Shown here: one piece after another, positions 26,131 through 33,951 of the stretch
How the letters are laid out: each line of letters begins with the position of its first letter
How positions within the stretch are numbered: position 1 is the stretch's first letter
Assembly: GCF_947495315.1 (NCBI RefSeq)
Contig: NZ_CANLYD010000003.1
Span: 310,001 to 374,000 of the forward strand
Direction of reading: 5' to 3'
Length of the DNA: 64,000 nt
DNA from: an uncultured Aquimarina sp.
Lineage (GTDB): Bacteria; Bacteroidota; Bacteroidia; Flavobacteriales; Flavobacteriaceae
Notes under the pieces: model-generated
What the model saw: the letters and a program-made list of their open reading frames with translations, nothing else
Databases searched by the model: none
What the model was told of the DNA's origin: nothing
Made by a program: the position numbers and the translations under genes

Positions 26131-26316
26131 TAACATCATATGATATCAGAGCACTTTAGTGCTAGATTAAGAAGTTATTTCCTTTTTGCAATGGTACTAA
26201 ATACCTATTGAAGCTGGGTACAAGCTTTTGTAAATTGAATAAGAAATAAAAAACGCAGATAAATCGATTGTTTTAGGTGTGTTTGAGTTGCTCCGATTCA
26301 TATATTTGGCGTTAGT
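26131..26316 (+). repeat. AttC-like spacer 9
   Basis: TAAC at 26131-26134 and GTTAG at 26311-26315. Arms TATGATATCAGAGCA (26139-26153) and TGCTCCGATTCATA (26289-26302) match with one bulge and one substitution. The next ATG is 14 bases beyond. Confidence 0.58.
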
Positions 26317-26329
26317 ATTAATACCCGAA

Positions 26330-26488
26330 ATGAAGAAATCTAAAGAAAATAGCGAACATTATAATTGGGGAAATAACTGTAACGGATGGCATCTTGTTAA
26401 ATCCGAAAATTTTTGGCGGTTAGAAGAAGAAACGCAAAAAGAACAAAATGAAAAACAATTATCAAAACCTTGGTGGAAGTTTTGGTAA
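26330..26488 (+). CDS. 52-residue protein, possibly truncated cupin N-terminus
   Basis: I start this at the ATG at 26330; the longer frame would be translated through the spacer's GTTAG end. It reads MKKSKENSEHYNWGNNCNGW and ends KPWWKFW. The segment HYNWGNNCNGWHLVKS resembles the first strands of small cupins that then continue into a metal-binding barrel, but here the protein stops after 52 residues. It could be a genuine mini-protein or the surviving head of a larger gene; I cannot tell which. Confidence 0.4.
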   Translation: MKKSKENSEHYNWGNNCNGWHLVKSENFWRLEEETQKEQNEKQLSKPWWKFW

Positions 26489-26497
26489 ATAAAAATA

Positions 26498-26572
26498 CCA
26501 ACCATTACCATTGTATATGAAATCATAGTCACTTATCAGTAGACTATGCTTCATGGTATACTAACTGTTTAG
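26498..26572 (+). repeat. Compact attC-like site 10 (about 75 bases)
   Basis: CCAAC box at 26498-26502 and GTT at 26567-26569, enclosing long arms GTATATGAAATCATAGTC (26513-26530) and GACTATGCTTCATGGTATAC (26542-26561) around an 11-base loop. It is the tightest hairpin of the series. Confidence 0.6.
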
Positions 26573-26592
26573 TTAATTAAAGTAAAAAAGAA

Positions 26593-26949
26593 ATGAGTTA
26601 CGATTTGGATTTTTGGAAATACAAAAAAGATACATATTTAAATAACCAAGAAGTATATGAAAAATGTTCTGAAGAAGAAATTGTTAATGGTTTAGAAGAT
26701 TTACCAATTGATTTAATTCTAAAAGACATTCAAACTGAATTTACTGATTGGAAAATAGAAGAAAGTAATATTGATTATGAAAATCCAAAAGGAAAAGGAG
26801 CCTTTCAAATATTTACTACAAAGCAATTTGTTCGATTTGACTGCTATGGAATGGAAGGGGAAGATATGAATCGAATTATTGATGTAATGGATAAATACGA
26901 TTGTCCGCTTTATGATCCTCAAGTTCCTCAGCGATATGACGGAAAATAA
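26593..26949 (+). CDS. Conserved small acidic protein, immunity-like
   Basis: A 118-residue cytoplasmic protein starting MSYDLDFWKYKKDTYLNN. I recall related hypothetical proteins beginning MSYDIYFWKQK and ending in a CYG..MNRI..V...YDC.LYDPQ pattern, as seen here (VRFDCYGMEGEDMNRIIDVM, CPLYDPQVPQRYDG). They often occur near polymorphic-toxin immunity genes, but the function is not established. It lies between two compact attC-like sites, four bases from the downstream one. Confidence 0.6.
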   Translation: MSYDLDFWKYKKDTYLNNQEVYEKCSEEEIVNGLEDLPIDLILKDIQTEFTDWKIEESNIDYENPKGKGAFQIFTTKQFVRFDCYGMEGEDMNRIIDVMDKYDCPLYDPQVPQRYDGK

Positions 26950-26952
26950 AAA

Positions 26953-27011
26953 CTAACTAAACACTGTGCTTTTAAAGATGCATTGAAACACATTTTATAC
27001 TCACAGTTAGC
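26953..27011 (+). repeat. Compact attC-like site 11 (59 bases)
   Basis: CTAAC at 26953-26957 and GTTAGC at 27006-27011, with CTGTG (26964-26968) pairing CACAG (27002-27006). Length and box order fit a short attC site. Confidence 0.5.
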
Positions 27012-27072
27012 AAACATATTAACTAAAACCTCAGAAGGTTCCAAAATAAAATATTTAGAAAATTGATTATAA

Positions 27073-27267
27073 ATGGATAAAAAAGAAAAAAGTCCGGCTA
27101 AAATGACCTTAACATTTGGAATTATTGGATTTCTTGCTGGAATTGGACTATTATTAGGTGGGAATATACTCATTGGAAGTTTTGGCTCTATTGCTAGTGC
27201 CGGACTTGCATATAAAGGATATAAGGATTTGAAAGAATTGAAGAACTCAGAAGATAAAAATACATAG
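27073..27267 (+). CDS. Small membrane protein, 64 residues
   Basis: A 64-residue protein with a charged start (MDKKEKSPAKM), one long Gly-rich hydrophobic stretch (LTFGIIGFLAGIGLLLGGNI, continuing to about residue 47) that can form one or two helices, and a Lys/Glu-rich tail. Function unknown. It is preceded by an attC-like site and followed by a perfect GAAAATCA/TGATTTTC hairpin at 27300-27319. Confidence 0.5.
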   Translation: MDKKEKSPAKMTLTFGIIGFLAGIGLLLGGNILIGSFGSIASAGLAYKGYKDLKELKNSEDKNT

Positions 27268-27368
27268 TCATTTGAATTAATTAACTTGTCTCTACGTCTG
27301 AAAATCACAGCTGATTTTCCGTAACTGATCCTATATAAACCATTACCATTAATAAAATACTACAAAAC

Positions 27369-28022
27369 ATGAAAAAAAGAACCTACATATTATTTCTCAT
27401 GATGATGTGTTTGCTTTTAGCTTGTAAGCAAAATTCTAATCAGTCAAATGACAATGGTATAAATATCAGTTATGAAAAAAGTGTAAAAGTCTTTAAGGAT
27501 TATTATGAAAGTGGAGAACTACTTGTGTCAGGGCAGTATGAAGATGATAAAAAAGTAGGGGAGTGGATAAGCTATTTCAAAAACGGAGAGCCGTCAAAAA
27601 TAGAAAACTACCAAGATGGAAAATTGGAAGGCACTTGGAAGGTATTTTACCCAACGGGGAAATTATATATGGACGGAGCACATCAACAAAACGCCAAAAT
27701 AGGAACTTGGAAGCACTATTTGGATGATGGAACCCTTAAATATATTAAGCATTATGATACAGAGGGAAGTATAGGAGAATGGAAAAGCTATTATGATTCT
27801 GGTGAATTAGCTTCTGTAGAAAACTATCAAAAAGGCAAACCACACGGTTTGTGGACCGATTTTTATAAAAATGGTCAGATCTATAAGACTGGAGAGAAAA
27901 TAGAAGGTAGACAAGATGGAATATGGAAAATCTATGATGATAAAGGAGTTTTGTTGTTAACTGAGACCTATGAAAATGGAAAAAAAATACAAGCAGTTCG
28001 CGCTAGTGAAGCTGATAATTGA
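27369..28022 (+). CDS. YwqK-type MORN-repeat lipoprotein
   Basis: A 217-residue lipoprotein (signal MKKRTYILFLMMMCLLLAC) made of about seven MORN-variant repeats of the form YYESGELLVSGQYEDDKKVG, YFKNGEPSKIENYQDGKLEG and FYPTGKLYMDGAHQQ. The family is often labelled toxin-antitoxin YwqK antitoxin, a name taken from Bacillus that says little here; beta-hairpin repeats of this sort probably bind surface partners. It ends the accessory stretch; xanthine dehydrogenase starts 51 bases later. Confidence 0.82.
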   Translation: MKKRTYILFLMMMCLLLACKQNSNQSNDNGINISYEKSVKVFKDYYESGELLVSGQYEDDKKVGEWISYFKNGEPSKIENYQDGKLEGTWKVFYPTGKLYMDGAHQQNAKIGTWKHYLDDGTLKYIKHYDTEGSIGEWKSYYDSGELASVENYQKGKPHGLWTDFYKNGQIYKTGEKIEGRQDGIWKIYDDKGVLLLTETYENGKKIQAVRASEADN

Positions 28023-28073
28023 TTTTTAATTTGTAAAATTTGGTATAACTTTTTAGTACCTTGCCTTTTACAT

Positions 28074-29480
28074 ATGATTCAATTTATTTTAAATAATAAG
28101 ATTATTCGCACAACTGCAAATGCAGGAATAACGCTTCTAGATTTTATTAGAGAACACAAGCAATTAAAAGGAACAAAAATTGGTTGTCGTGAAGGAGATT
28201 GTGGTGCTTGTACAGTTTTGGTTGGAGAACTAAATGAGGACAAGATCTCTTATCAAAGTATTACATCCTGCATTTCACCTTTGGGAAATGCCAACGGAAA
28301 ACATATTGTTACGATCGAAGGGATTAATTTGCCGACAGCATTGAATACAGTACAACAAGCAATGACTGATAACTATGCTACGCAATGTGGGTTTTGTACG
28401 CCTGGTTTTGTGGTTTCTATGACTGGGTATGCCATAGGAAAAAGCCAAGCAACCTCAAATTCTTGTAACGATGCCATAAGTGGTAATATTTGTAGATGCA
28501 CCGGATATAAATCTATTGAGAAAGCAGGGTTGCTTATAGAAGAGAAACTGCAAGAAAAAGACACTAATGACACCATGGCTTGGTTGATCAAAGAGGAGTT
28601 TATTCCTGATTATTTTGAAACCATTCCACAAAAATTGAAAGGCCTAGAGCAAAAATCTATTGCTAGCGAAGGAAAAATAGTTGCTAGTGGAACGGACCTA
28701 TACGTGCATAATGCAGATCAACTTGCTGAAGAACAAGTTCATTTAATTGCAGGTCATAAAACTTTGACAGGGATTGAGTTTACAGATTCAACTTGTACTA
28801 TAGGTGCTAATACCACGGTTACAGAACTTTTAGAAAACGAGAAATTACAAATCCTATTTCCGAAGTTAACCTCATTTCTTACACTAGTTTCTTCTGAACC
28901 CATACGCAATATGGGAACTTTGGGAGGGAATTTTGTCAATGCTTCTCCTATTGGAGATATGACAATTTTCTTTTTGGCACTCAACGCAACCTTAACGATT
29001 CAAACCAAAACAGGATCAGAACGACAACTAGCTTTTCAAGAATTTTATAAAGATTATAAAGTGTATGATTTACAAAAAGGAGAAATTTTAAAAAGTATTT
29101 CTTTTGACATCCTTAAGGACGGAGACTTTTATAATTTTGAAAAGGTAAGTAAACGAACACATTTAGATATAGCAAGTGTAAATACCGCTACAAGAATCAC
29201 TTTGGAAAACGATGTGATAAAAACCGCACATTTCTCTATAGGAGGAACCGCTCCAATCCCAAAATATGCATTCAATACCAGTAATTTCTTAATCGGAAAA
29301 ACAATTGATTCGGAAACCGTAAAAGAAGCAGAAACACTTTTACAATCTGAAATTGCACCAATTAGCGATGTAAGAGGATCATCAGAGTATAAGCGTTTAT
29401 TAGCCAAACAGTTGTTCTTTGCACATTTCATTGAATTATTTCCAACAAAGGTTGAACTTCAAAAACTGACAGCACGATGA
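28074..29480 (+). CDS. xdhA: Xanthine dehydrogenase, Fe-S and FAD subunit
   Basis: A 468-residue subunit joining two [2Fe-2S] domains to an FAD domain. First cluster: Cys38, Cys43 and Cys46 in GCREGDCGACTVL. Second cluster: CGFCTPGFVVSM and CRCTGYKSIEKAG. The FAD domain begins near residue 200 and has FPKLTSFLTLVSSEPIRNMG and GTLGGNFVNASPIGD. It passes electrons from the molybdenum site to NAD+ in the oxidation of hypoxanthine and xanthine to urate. It overlaps the catalytic-subunit gene by four bases (ATGA). Cytoplasmic. Confidence 0.93.
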   Translation: MIQFILNNKIIRTTANAGITLLDFIREHKQLKGTKIGCREGDCGACTVLVGELNEDKISYQSITSCISPLGNANGKHIVTIEGINLPTALNTVQQAMTDNYATQCGFCTPGFVVSMTGYAIGKSQATSNSCNDAISGNICRCTGYKSIEKAGLLIEEKLQEKDTNDTMAWLIKEEFIPDYFETIPQKLKGLEQKSIASEGKIVASGTDLYVHNADQLAEEQVHLIAGHKTLTGIEFTDSTCTIGANTTVTELLENEKLQILFPKLTSFLTLVSSEPIRNMGTLGGNFVNASPIGDMTIFFLALNATLTIQTKTGSERQLAFQEFYKDYKVYDLQKGEILKSISFDILKDGDFYNFEKVSKRTHLDIASVNTATRITLENDVIKTAHFSIGGTAPIPKYAFNTSNFLIGKTIDSETVKEAETLLQSEIAPISDVRGSSEYKRLLAKQLFFAHFIELFPTKVELQKLTAR

Positions 29481-31738
29481 AGACGATGAAAAATATTGAC
29501 AGTTTTACTCATGTTCGTGGAGAATCACTATTTGTAGATGATTTGATTACCAGACAAGATACGTTGTATGGATTGGTGTTTGATTCACCAAAGGCGCACG
29601 GAAAAATAAAACACATAGATTATACGAAGGCAGAACAAGTAGATGGCGTTGTAAAAATATTTACATACAAAGATGTTTTGGGTGAAAATCAAATCGGTGG
29701 GATTATTCCAGATGAACCTTTATGGGCTGAAGACGAAGTTCATTTTTGGGGACAACCGATTGCATTTATCGTTGCAGAATCTGAAGCTATTGCGAAAAAA
29801 GCACGTCTGCTTATTGACATAGAAATTGAAGAACTACCTCTAATTACAACGGCAAAAGAAGCTAAAGAGAAAAAAAGCTTTATCAATGCGCCACGTTCCT
29901 TTACACTAGGAGATACCAATGCTACTTTTTCAGGTTGTGATTATGTAATCGAAGGTGAAACATTTTCTAACGGTCAGGAGCATCTTTACTTAGAAACACA
30001 AGGTTGTTATGCTGTTCCGCAAGAAAATGGAAGTATCAAGATCACATCGTCTACACAAGGCCCAACAGCAGTTCAAAAAACGGCTGCTAAAGTTTTGGGA
30101 GTACCCATGCATAAGATTGAAATAGATGTCATTCGACTAGGTGGAGGGTTTGGAGGTAAAGAAGATCAAGCCACACCTTGGTCTGTTATGGCAGCAGTTG
30201 CCGTACAACATTTAAACAAACCTGTAAAATACATTCTTAATCGTCATGATGATCTGCGTATGACCGGAAAGCGTCATCCGTATTCCTCTTTTTTTAAAAT
30301 TGGACTCAATAAGAACTTAAAAATAATTGCCTTTGAAGCTGAGTTTCTACAAAACTCTGGTGCAGCAGCAGATTTATCACCTGCAATAGCCGAGAGAACA
30401 TTATTTCATGCCACTAACAGTTATTTTGTTCCTAATGTCAGTACAACGGTGTATAGCTGTAAAACAAACCTACCTCCTAATACAGCATTTAGGGGTTTTG
30501 GTGGTCCTCAGGGAATGTTTGTCATTGAATCTGCTATTGCCAAAGCAGCAGATGAAATAGGTATTGACAGGCGAAAAATTCAGGAAGCTAATTTACTGGC
30601 AGAAAATGATGAGTTCTCTTACGGACAAATCGCGACCAACGTTGAAGCCCAAAATACTTGGTTTACCGCAAAAGAAAAGTTTGAACTTGATATACTAGAG
30701 AAAGAGATTACTGATTTTAACGCTAATAATGATCATTTCAAAAAAGGAATTTCGTTAATGCCTGTTACCTTCGGGATTTCATTTACGAATACGATGATGA
30801 ATCATGCAAGAGCATTGATTCATATCTATCAGGATGGTAGCGTTGGCGTGAGTACAGGAGCGGTAGAAATGGGGCAAAGCGTTAATACGAAGATGTTACA
30901 AGTCGCTCAGAATGCGTTGGGTATTTCCGCTAATAAAGTAAAATTAGAAACAACCAATACCACTCGTGTCGCCAATACTTCACCTTCTGCGGCAAGTTCG
31001 ACAGCAGATTTAAACGGAAAAGCTGTGCAAAAAGCTTGTACTGCATTACTAGAAAGATTAACAAAAGTAGCTGCTAAAATGATGACTGAAGAGGTAGCTA
31101 AAATTTCTTTTAATGAGGATTATGTTTTCGTAGATGGCAAAAAATCAAATATAACTTGGGAAGCAATCATTGCTCAGGCCATGGCTGAACGAATTGCCTT
31201 GTCAGAAAATGCACATTATGCAACACCCATTATTCATTTTGATAAAACAAAAGAAAAAGGGCATCCATTTGCATACCACGTTTATGGTACTGCAATTACA
31301 TCAGTTACCGTGGATTGTGTGAGAGGAATCTATGAAGTTGACTATGTGAAAATTGTACATGACTTCGGAGAAAGCATGAATTTTGGTGTAGATATAGGAC
31401 AGGTAGAAGGTGCGCTCGCACAAGGAATTGGTTGGATGACTATGGAAGAAATCTCTTATAATAACGATGGACGATTATTGTCGAATGCATTGTCGACCTA
31501 CAAAGTACCAGACATATTTTCTGCTCCAAAAACAATAGAAACTATAGCTGTAGAAACCGATGGGAACGATATGGCGATCCACAAATCTAAAGCGGTTGGT
31601 GAACCTCCATTAATGTATGGAATTGGAACATACTTTGCCATTCAGCAAGCCGTAAAAGCATTCAATAAAAATTATAAACTAAAGTTTGATTCGCCGTTTA
31701 CACCAGAAAAGGTATTAATGGGATTGTACGAAAAGTAA
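29477..31738 (+). CDS. xdhB: Xanthine dehydrogenase, molybdenum-binding subunit
   Basis: A 753-residue catalytic subunit that binds molybdopterin. Motifs are RGESLFVDDL at the start, GGGFGGKEDQATPW, AFRGFGGPQGMFVIE, GAVEMGQSVNTKM and the active-site KAVGEPPLMYG with Glu709 as the likely catalytic base. The purine-binding pattern is typical of XDH, not of CO dehydrogenase. It forms a complex with the preceding subunit. A membrane protein, XdhC and guanine deaminase follow in the same direction, which supports a purine-catabolic operon. Confidence 0.93.
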   Translation: MKTMKNIDSFTHVRGESLFVDDLITRQDTLYGLVFDSPKAHGKIKHIDYTKAEQVDGVVKIFTYKDVLGENQIGGIIPDEPLWAEDEVHFWGQPIAFIVAESEAIAKKARLLIDIEIEELPLITTAKEAKEKKSFINAPRSFTLGDTNATFSGCDYVIEGETFSNGQEHLYLETQGCYAVPQENGSIKITSSTQGPTAVQKTAAKVLGVPMHKIEIDVIRLGGGFGGKEDQATPWSVMAAVAVQHLNKPVKYILNRHDDLRMTGKRHPYSSFFKIGLNKNLKIIAFEAEFLQNSGAAADLSPAIAERTLFHATNSYFVPNVSTTVYSCKTNLPPNTAFRGFGGPQGMFVIESAIAKAADEIGIDRRKIQEANLLAENDEFSYGQIATNVEAQNTWFTAKEKFELDILEKEITDFNANNDHFKKGISLMPVTFGISFTNTMMNHARALIHIYQDGSVGVSTGAVEMGQSVNTKMLQVAQNALGISANKVKLETTNTTRVANTSPSAASSTADLNGKAVQKACTALLERLTKVAAKMMTEEVAKISFNEDYVFVDGKKSNITWEAIIAQAMAERIALSENAHYATPIIHFDKTKEKGHPFAYHVYGTAITSVTVDCVRGIYEVDYVKIVHDFGESMNFGVDIGQVEGALAQGIGWMTMEEISYNNDGRLLSNALSTYKVPDIFSAPKTIETIAVETDGNDMAIHKSKAVGEPPLMYGIGTYFAIQQAVKAFNKNYKLKFDSPFTPEKVLMGLYEK

Positions 31739-31743
31739 TAACC

Positions 31744-32244
31744 TTGAGCAAAACCATAAAACTACAATACACTAAAGCTAATATTCTAAGAGGGGCTATT
31801 ATCTATAGTTCTGGTGATTTAATCGCTTCAATACTACTAGGAGAATTTTCTGTTTATCGATTATTAGGTATGATCGTATTGGGAGCAACACTATATGCTT
31901 TAGAAATCCCGAATTATTTTGCCTGGATAGAGGTTAAAACAAGGGATATAACTGGAACTAAAAAAACGCTTGTTAAAACAGGATTAGCGATACTGTATTT
32001 TAATCCTTTATGGATCGCTCGTCATTTGTTGTTTATCAAACTTTTCTTAGGAAATTTTAATCAAATCGACTTAAATTTACTGAAAATAGCATGGTTATCA
32101 TTTTTGGTCAATATCCCTATATCGTTTGTGGCTAATTATTTAATTCAAAATAAAGTAAACTTACCTTGGCGATTTTTGGCTAGTGCTATATTCTCTGCAT
32201 TAATGGCTATTTATTATGCATTAAGTGAAGTGATTTTTAATTAA
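31744..32244 (+). CDS. Four-helix membrane protein in the xanthine dehydrogenase operon
   Basis: A 166-residue protein starting with TTG five bases after xdhB; no ATG is available before the first conserved segment. It has four to five hydrophobic helices (YSSGDLIASILLGEF, LLGMIVLGATLYALEIPNYF, LKIAWLSFLVNIPISF and a C-terminal one). I do not recognise a family beyond a loose likeness to Mpv17-type small membrane proteins. Its place between xdhB and xdhC suggests a helper role, perhaps purine movement, which is a guess. Confidence 0.6.
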   Translation: MSKTIKLQYTKANILRGAIIYSSGDLIASILLGEFSVYRLLGMIVLGATLYALEIPNYFAWIEVKTRDITGTKKTLVKTGLAILYFNPLWIARHLLFIKLFLGNFNQIDLNLLKIAWLSFLVNIPISFVANYLIQNKVNLPWRFLASAIFSALMAIYYALSEVIFN

Positions 32245-32272
32245 AAGTGGGTTATATTTTTTAATAAAACGT

Positions 32273-33223
32273 ATGAAATTCTGGCAACATCTTTTATCAA
32301 AATTACGAGATACCCAAAACGTATATGTACTAACTGTTATAGAAAACATTGGTAGTTCTCCTGGCAGAAAAGGATTTAAAATGCTGGTTGCTGAAGACGG
32401 TTTTATTTTTGGTTCTATTGGAGGAGGCGTTATGGAATTTTCATTGGTTGAAGAAACCAAAAAAATGCTACAAGATGGGGATTTGAAAATATTCTTGAAA
32501 AAACAAATACATCAAGGCCACAAACAAGATGGCTCAGGAATGATTTGCTCAGGAGAGCAGACGGTGGTCTTTCATCCTTTAGATACAAATCACGTTTCGG
32601 TTATTGAAGGAGTTCTGGATTGTTTGCAGGCTAATGCTAAAGGAACACTAACACTAACACCTAGATCAATCAATTTTTCTAATGAACAGCAAGAAGATAA
32701 ATTTGAATACAAGATAACGTCATCTCAAGATTGGTTTTATAAAGAATATATAGGATTTAGAAGTACATTATATATTGTTGGTGGAGGACATGTAAGTGTG
32801 GCCGTTTCTGAATTGTTTGTCACTCTTGGATTTCATGTTGTGGTTTTTGATAATCGAGAACATCTAAATACGATTGAGCTAAACACAAGTGCACATCAAA
32901 AGCTAATAATAGACTTCAACGAAATAGCGGATTACATTTCAGAAGGTTCAGAGAGTTATGTCGCAATTATGACCAACAAATACACTTATGATAAATTAGT
33001 GCTGAGTAAACTTATTAGAAATAACTATTCGTACATAGGTGTACTTGGGAGTACCGCAAAATTAGAAACAATGTGGGAGGTTTTACAAAAAGAAGGTATT
33101 ACAACGTCTCAATTAAACAAGATTCACGCACCTATAGGGCTTGCTATAAAAAGTCAAACCCCAAATGAAATTGCAGTAAGTATTGCTGCTCAGGTTATTA
33201 AAATCAAAAACATGAACCAATAA
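32273..33223 (+). CDS. xdhC: XdhC-family molybdenum cofactor insertion/maturation protein
   Basis: A 316-residue cytoplasmic protein. The N-terminal XdhC/CoxI domain shows VLTVIENIGSSPGRKGFKML, SIGGGVMEF and the Cys motif GSGMICSGEQTVVF. The C-terminal Rossmann domain begins LYIVGGGHVSVAVSELF and ends YIGVLGSTAK and IHAPIGLAIKSQTP. XdhC binds the cofactor, promotes its sulfuration and delivers it to xanthine dehydrogenase, so it belongs functionally with the two upstream subunits. The gap to the preceding gene is 28 bases, compatible with one operon. Confidence 0.9.
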   Translation: MKFWQHLLSKLRDTQNVYVLTVIENIGSSPGRKGFKMLVAEDGFIFGSIGGGVMEFSLVEETKKMLQDGDLKIFLKKQIHQGHKQDGSGMICSGEQTVVFHPLDTNHVSVIEGVLDCLQANAKGTLTLTPRSINFSNEQQEDKFEYKITSSQDWFYKEYIGFRSTLYIVGGGHVSVAVSELFVTLGFHVVVFDNREHLNTIELNTSAHQKLIIDFNEIADYISEGSESYVAIMTNKYTYDKLVLSKLIRNNYSYIGVLGSTAKLETMWEVLQKEGITTSQLNKIHAPIGLAIKSQTPNEIAVSIAAQVIKIKNMNQ

Positions 33224-33316
33224 TATATTTTGTTTCTTAACCTAAAAAAGATACATTTCCATCCGATTTTAATTCGTGGTTGAAGAGATAGACTAAAAAC
33301 ATTAAATTATATAGAA

Positions 33317-33793
33317 ATGACAGAAGAGGATAAGAAATTTATGAGGCGTGCAATTGAACTTGCAGAAAATGGCATGGATTCTAATACAGGAGGTCCATTT
33401 GGGGCGGTGATTGTAAAAAATGGAGAAATAATAGCGGAAGGATGTAACAAGGTTACCTCGCAGAATGATCCTACTGCGCATGCAGAAGTAGATGCCATTC
33501 GTACAGCTTGCAAAAAATTAAATACTTTTCAGTTAGAAGATTGTATAATTTATACTTCTTGTGAACCTTGCCCAATGTGTTTGGGAGCTATCTATTGGGC
33601 TAGACCTAAAAAAGTTTTTTATGGTTGTACCCGTGAAGATGCTGCGGATATCGAATTTGATGATCAATTAATTTATGATGAGATTGCAGTAGGCATTGGT
33701 AATAGACAAATAGAGTTTACCAACGGACTACGTGATGAAGCAATAAAAGTTTTTCAAAAATGGGATTCGAAAACTGACAGAACCGAATATTAA
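33317..33793 (+). CDS. guaD: Guanine deaminase (cytidine-deaminase fold)
   Basis: A 158-residue zinc enzyme of the Bacillus GuaD type that converts guanine to xanthine. Zinc and catalytic residues are His55 and Glu57 in HAEVDAIR and Cys85 and Cys88 in PCPMCLGAIYWA. The downstream segment DAADIEFDDQLIYDEI is characteristic of guanine deaminase as opposed to tRNA adenosine deaminase. Placement after the xanthine dehydrogenase genes fits: its product xanthine is their substrate. TadA is the main alternative, but context and C-terminus speak against it. Confidence 0.85.
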   Translation: MTEEDKKFMRRAIELAENGMDSNTGGPFGAVIVKNGEIIAEGCNKVTSQNDPTAHAEVDAIRTACKKLNTFQLEDCIIYTSCEPCPMCLGAIYWARPKKVFYGCTREDAADIEFDDQLIYDEIAVGIGNRQIEFTNGLRDEAIKVFQKWDSKTDRTEY

Positions 33794-33951
33794 TAAAAAT
33801 TTAAATCAAGGAATCGTGTAAGAAAGATTTTCGAAACCGACAGATGTATTGTTAGGGATCTTACTGTATGAGACACTGACAAAACGTTCGGTAACACTTT
33901 AAGAAAAAATCTAATTAATGTATATTGATAGCCTATCCAAAGGTCAAATTT

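Noticed and set aside
26279..26329. 17-residue N-terminal extension of the 52-residue protein
   Set aside because: It would be translated from the 3' end of the attC-like spacer, including GTTAG, and has no counterpart in the downstream sequence type.
15464..27368. CRISPR array or tandem repeats as explanation of the repeated spacers
   Set aside because: Repeats are long, variable, spaced by whole genes and share only end boxes and folding, so they are not CRISPR units.
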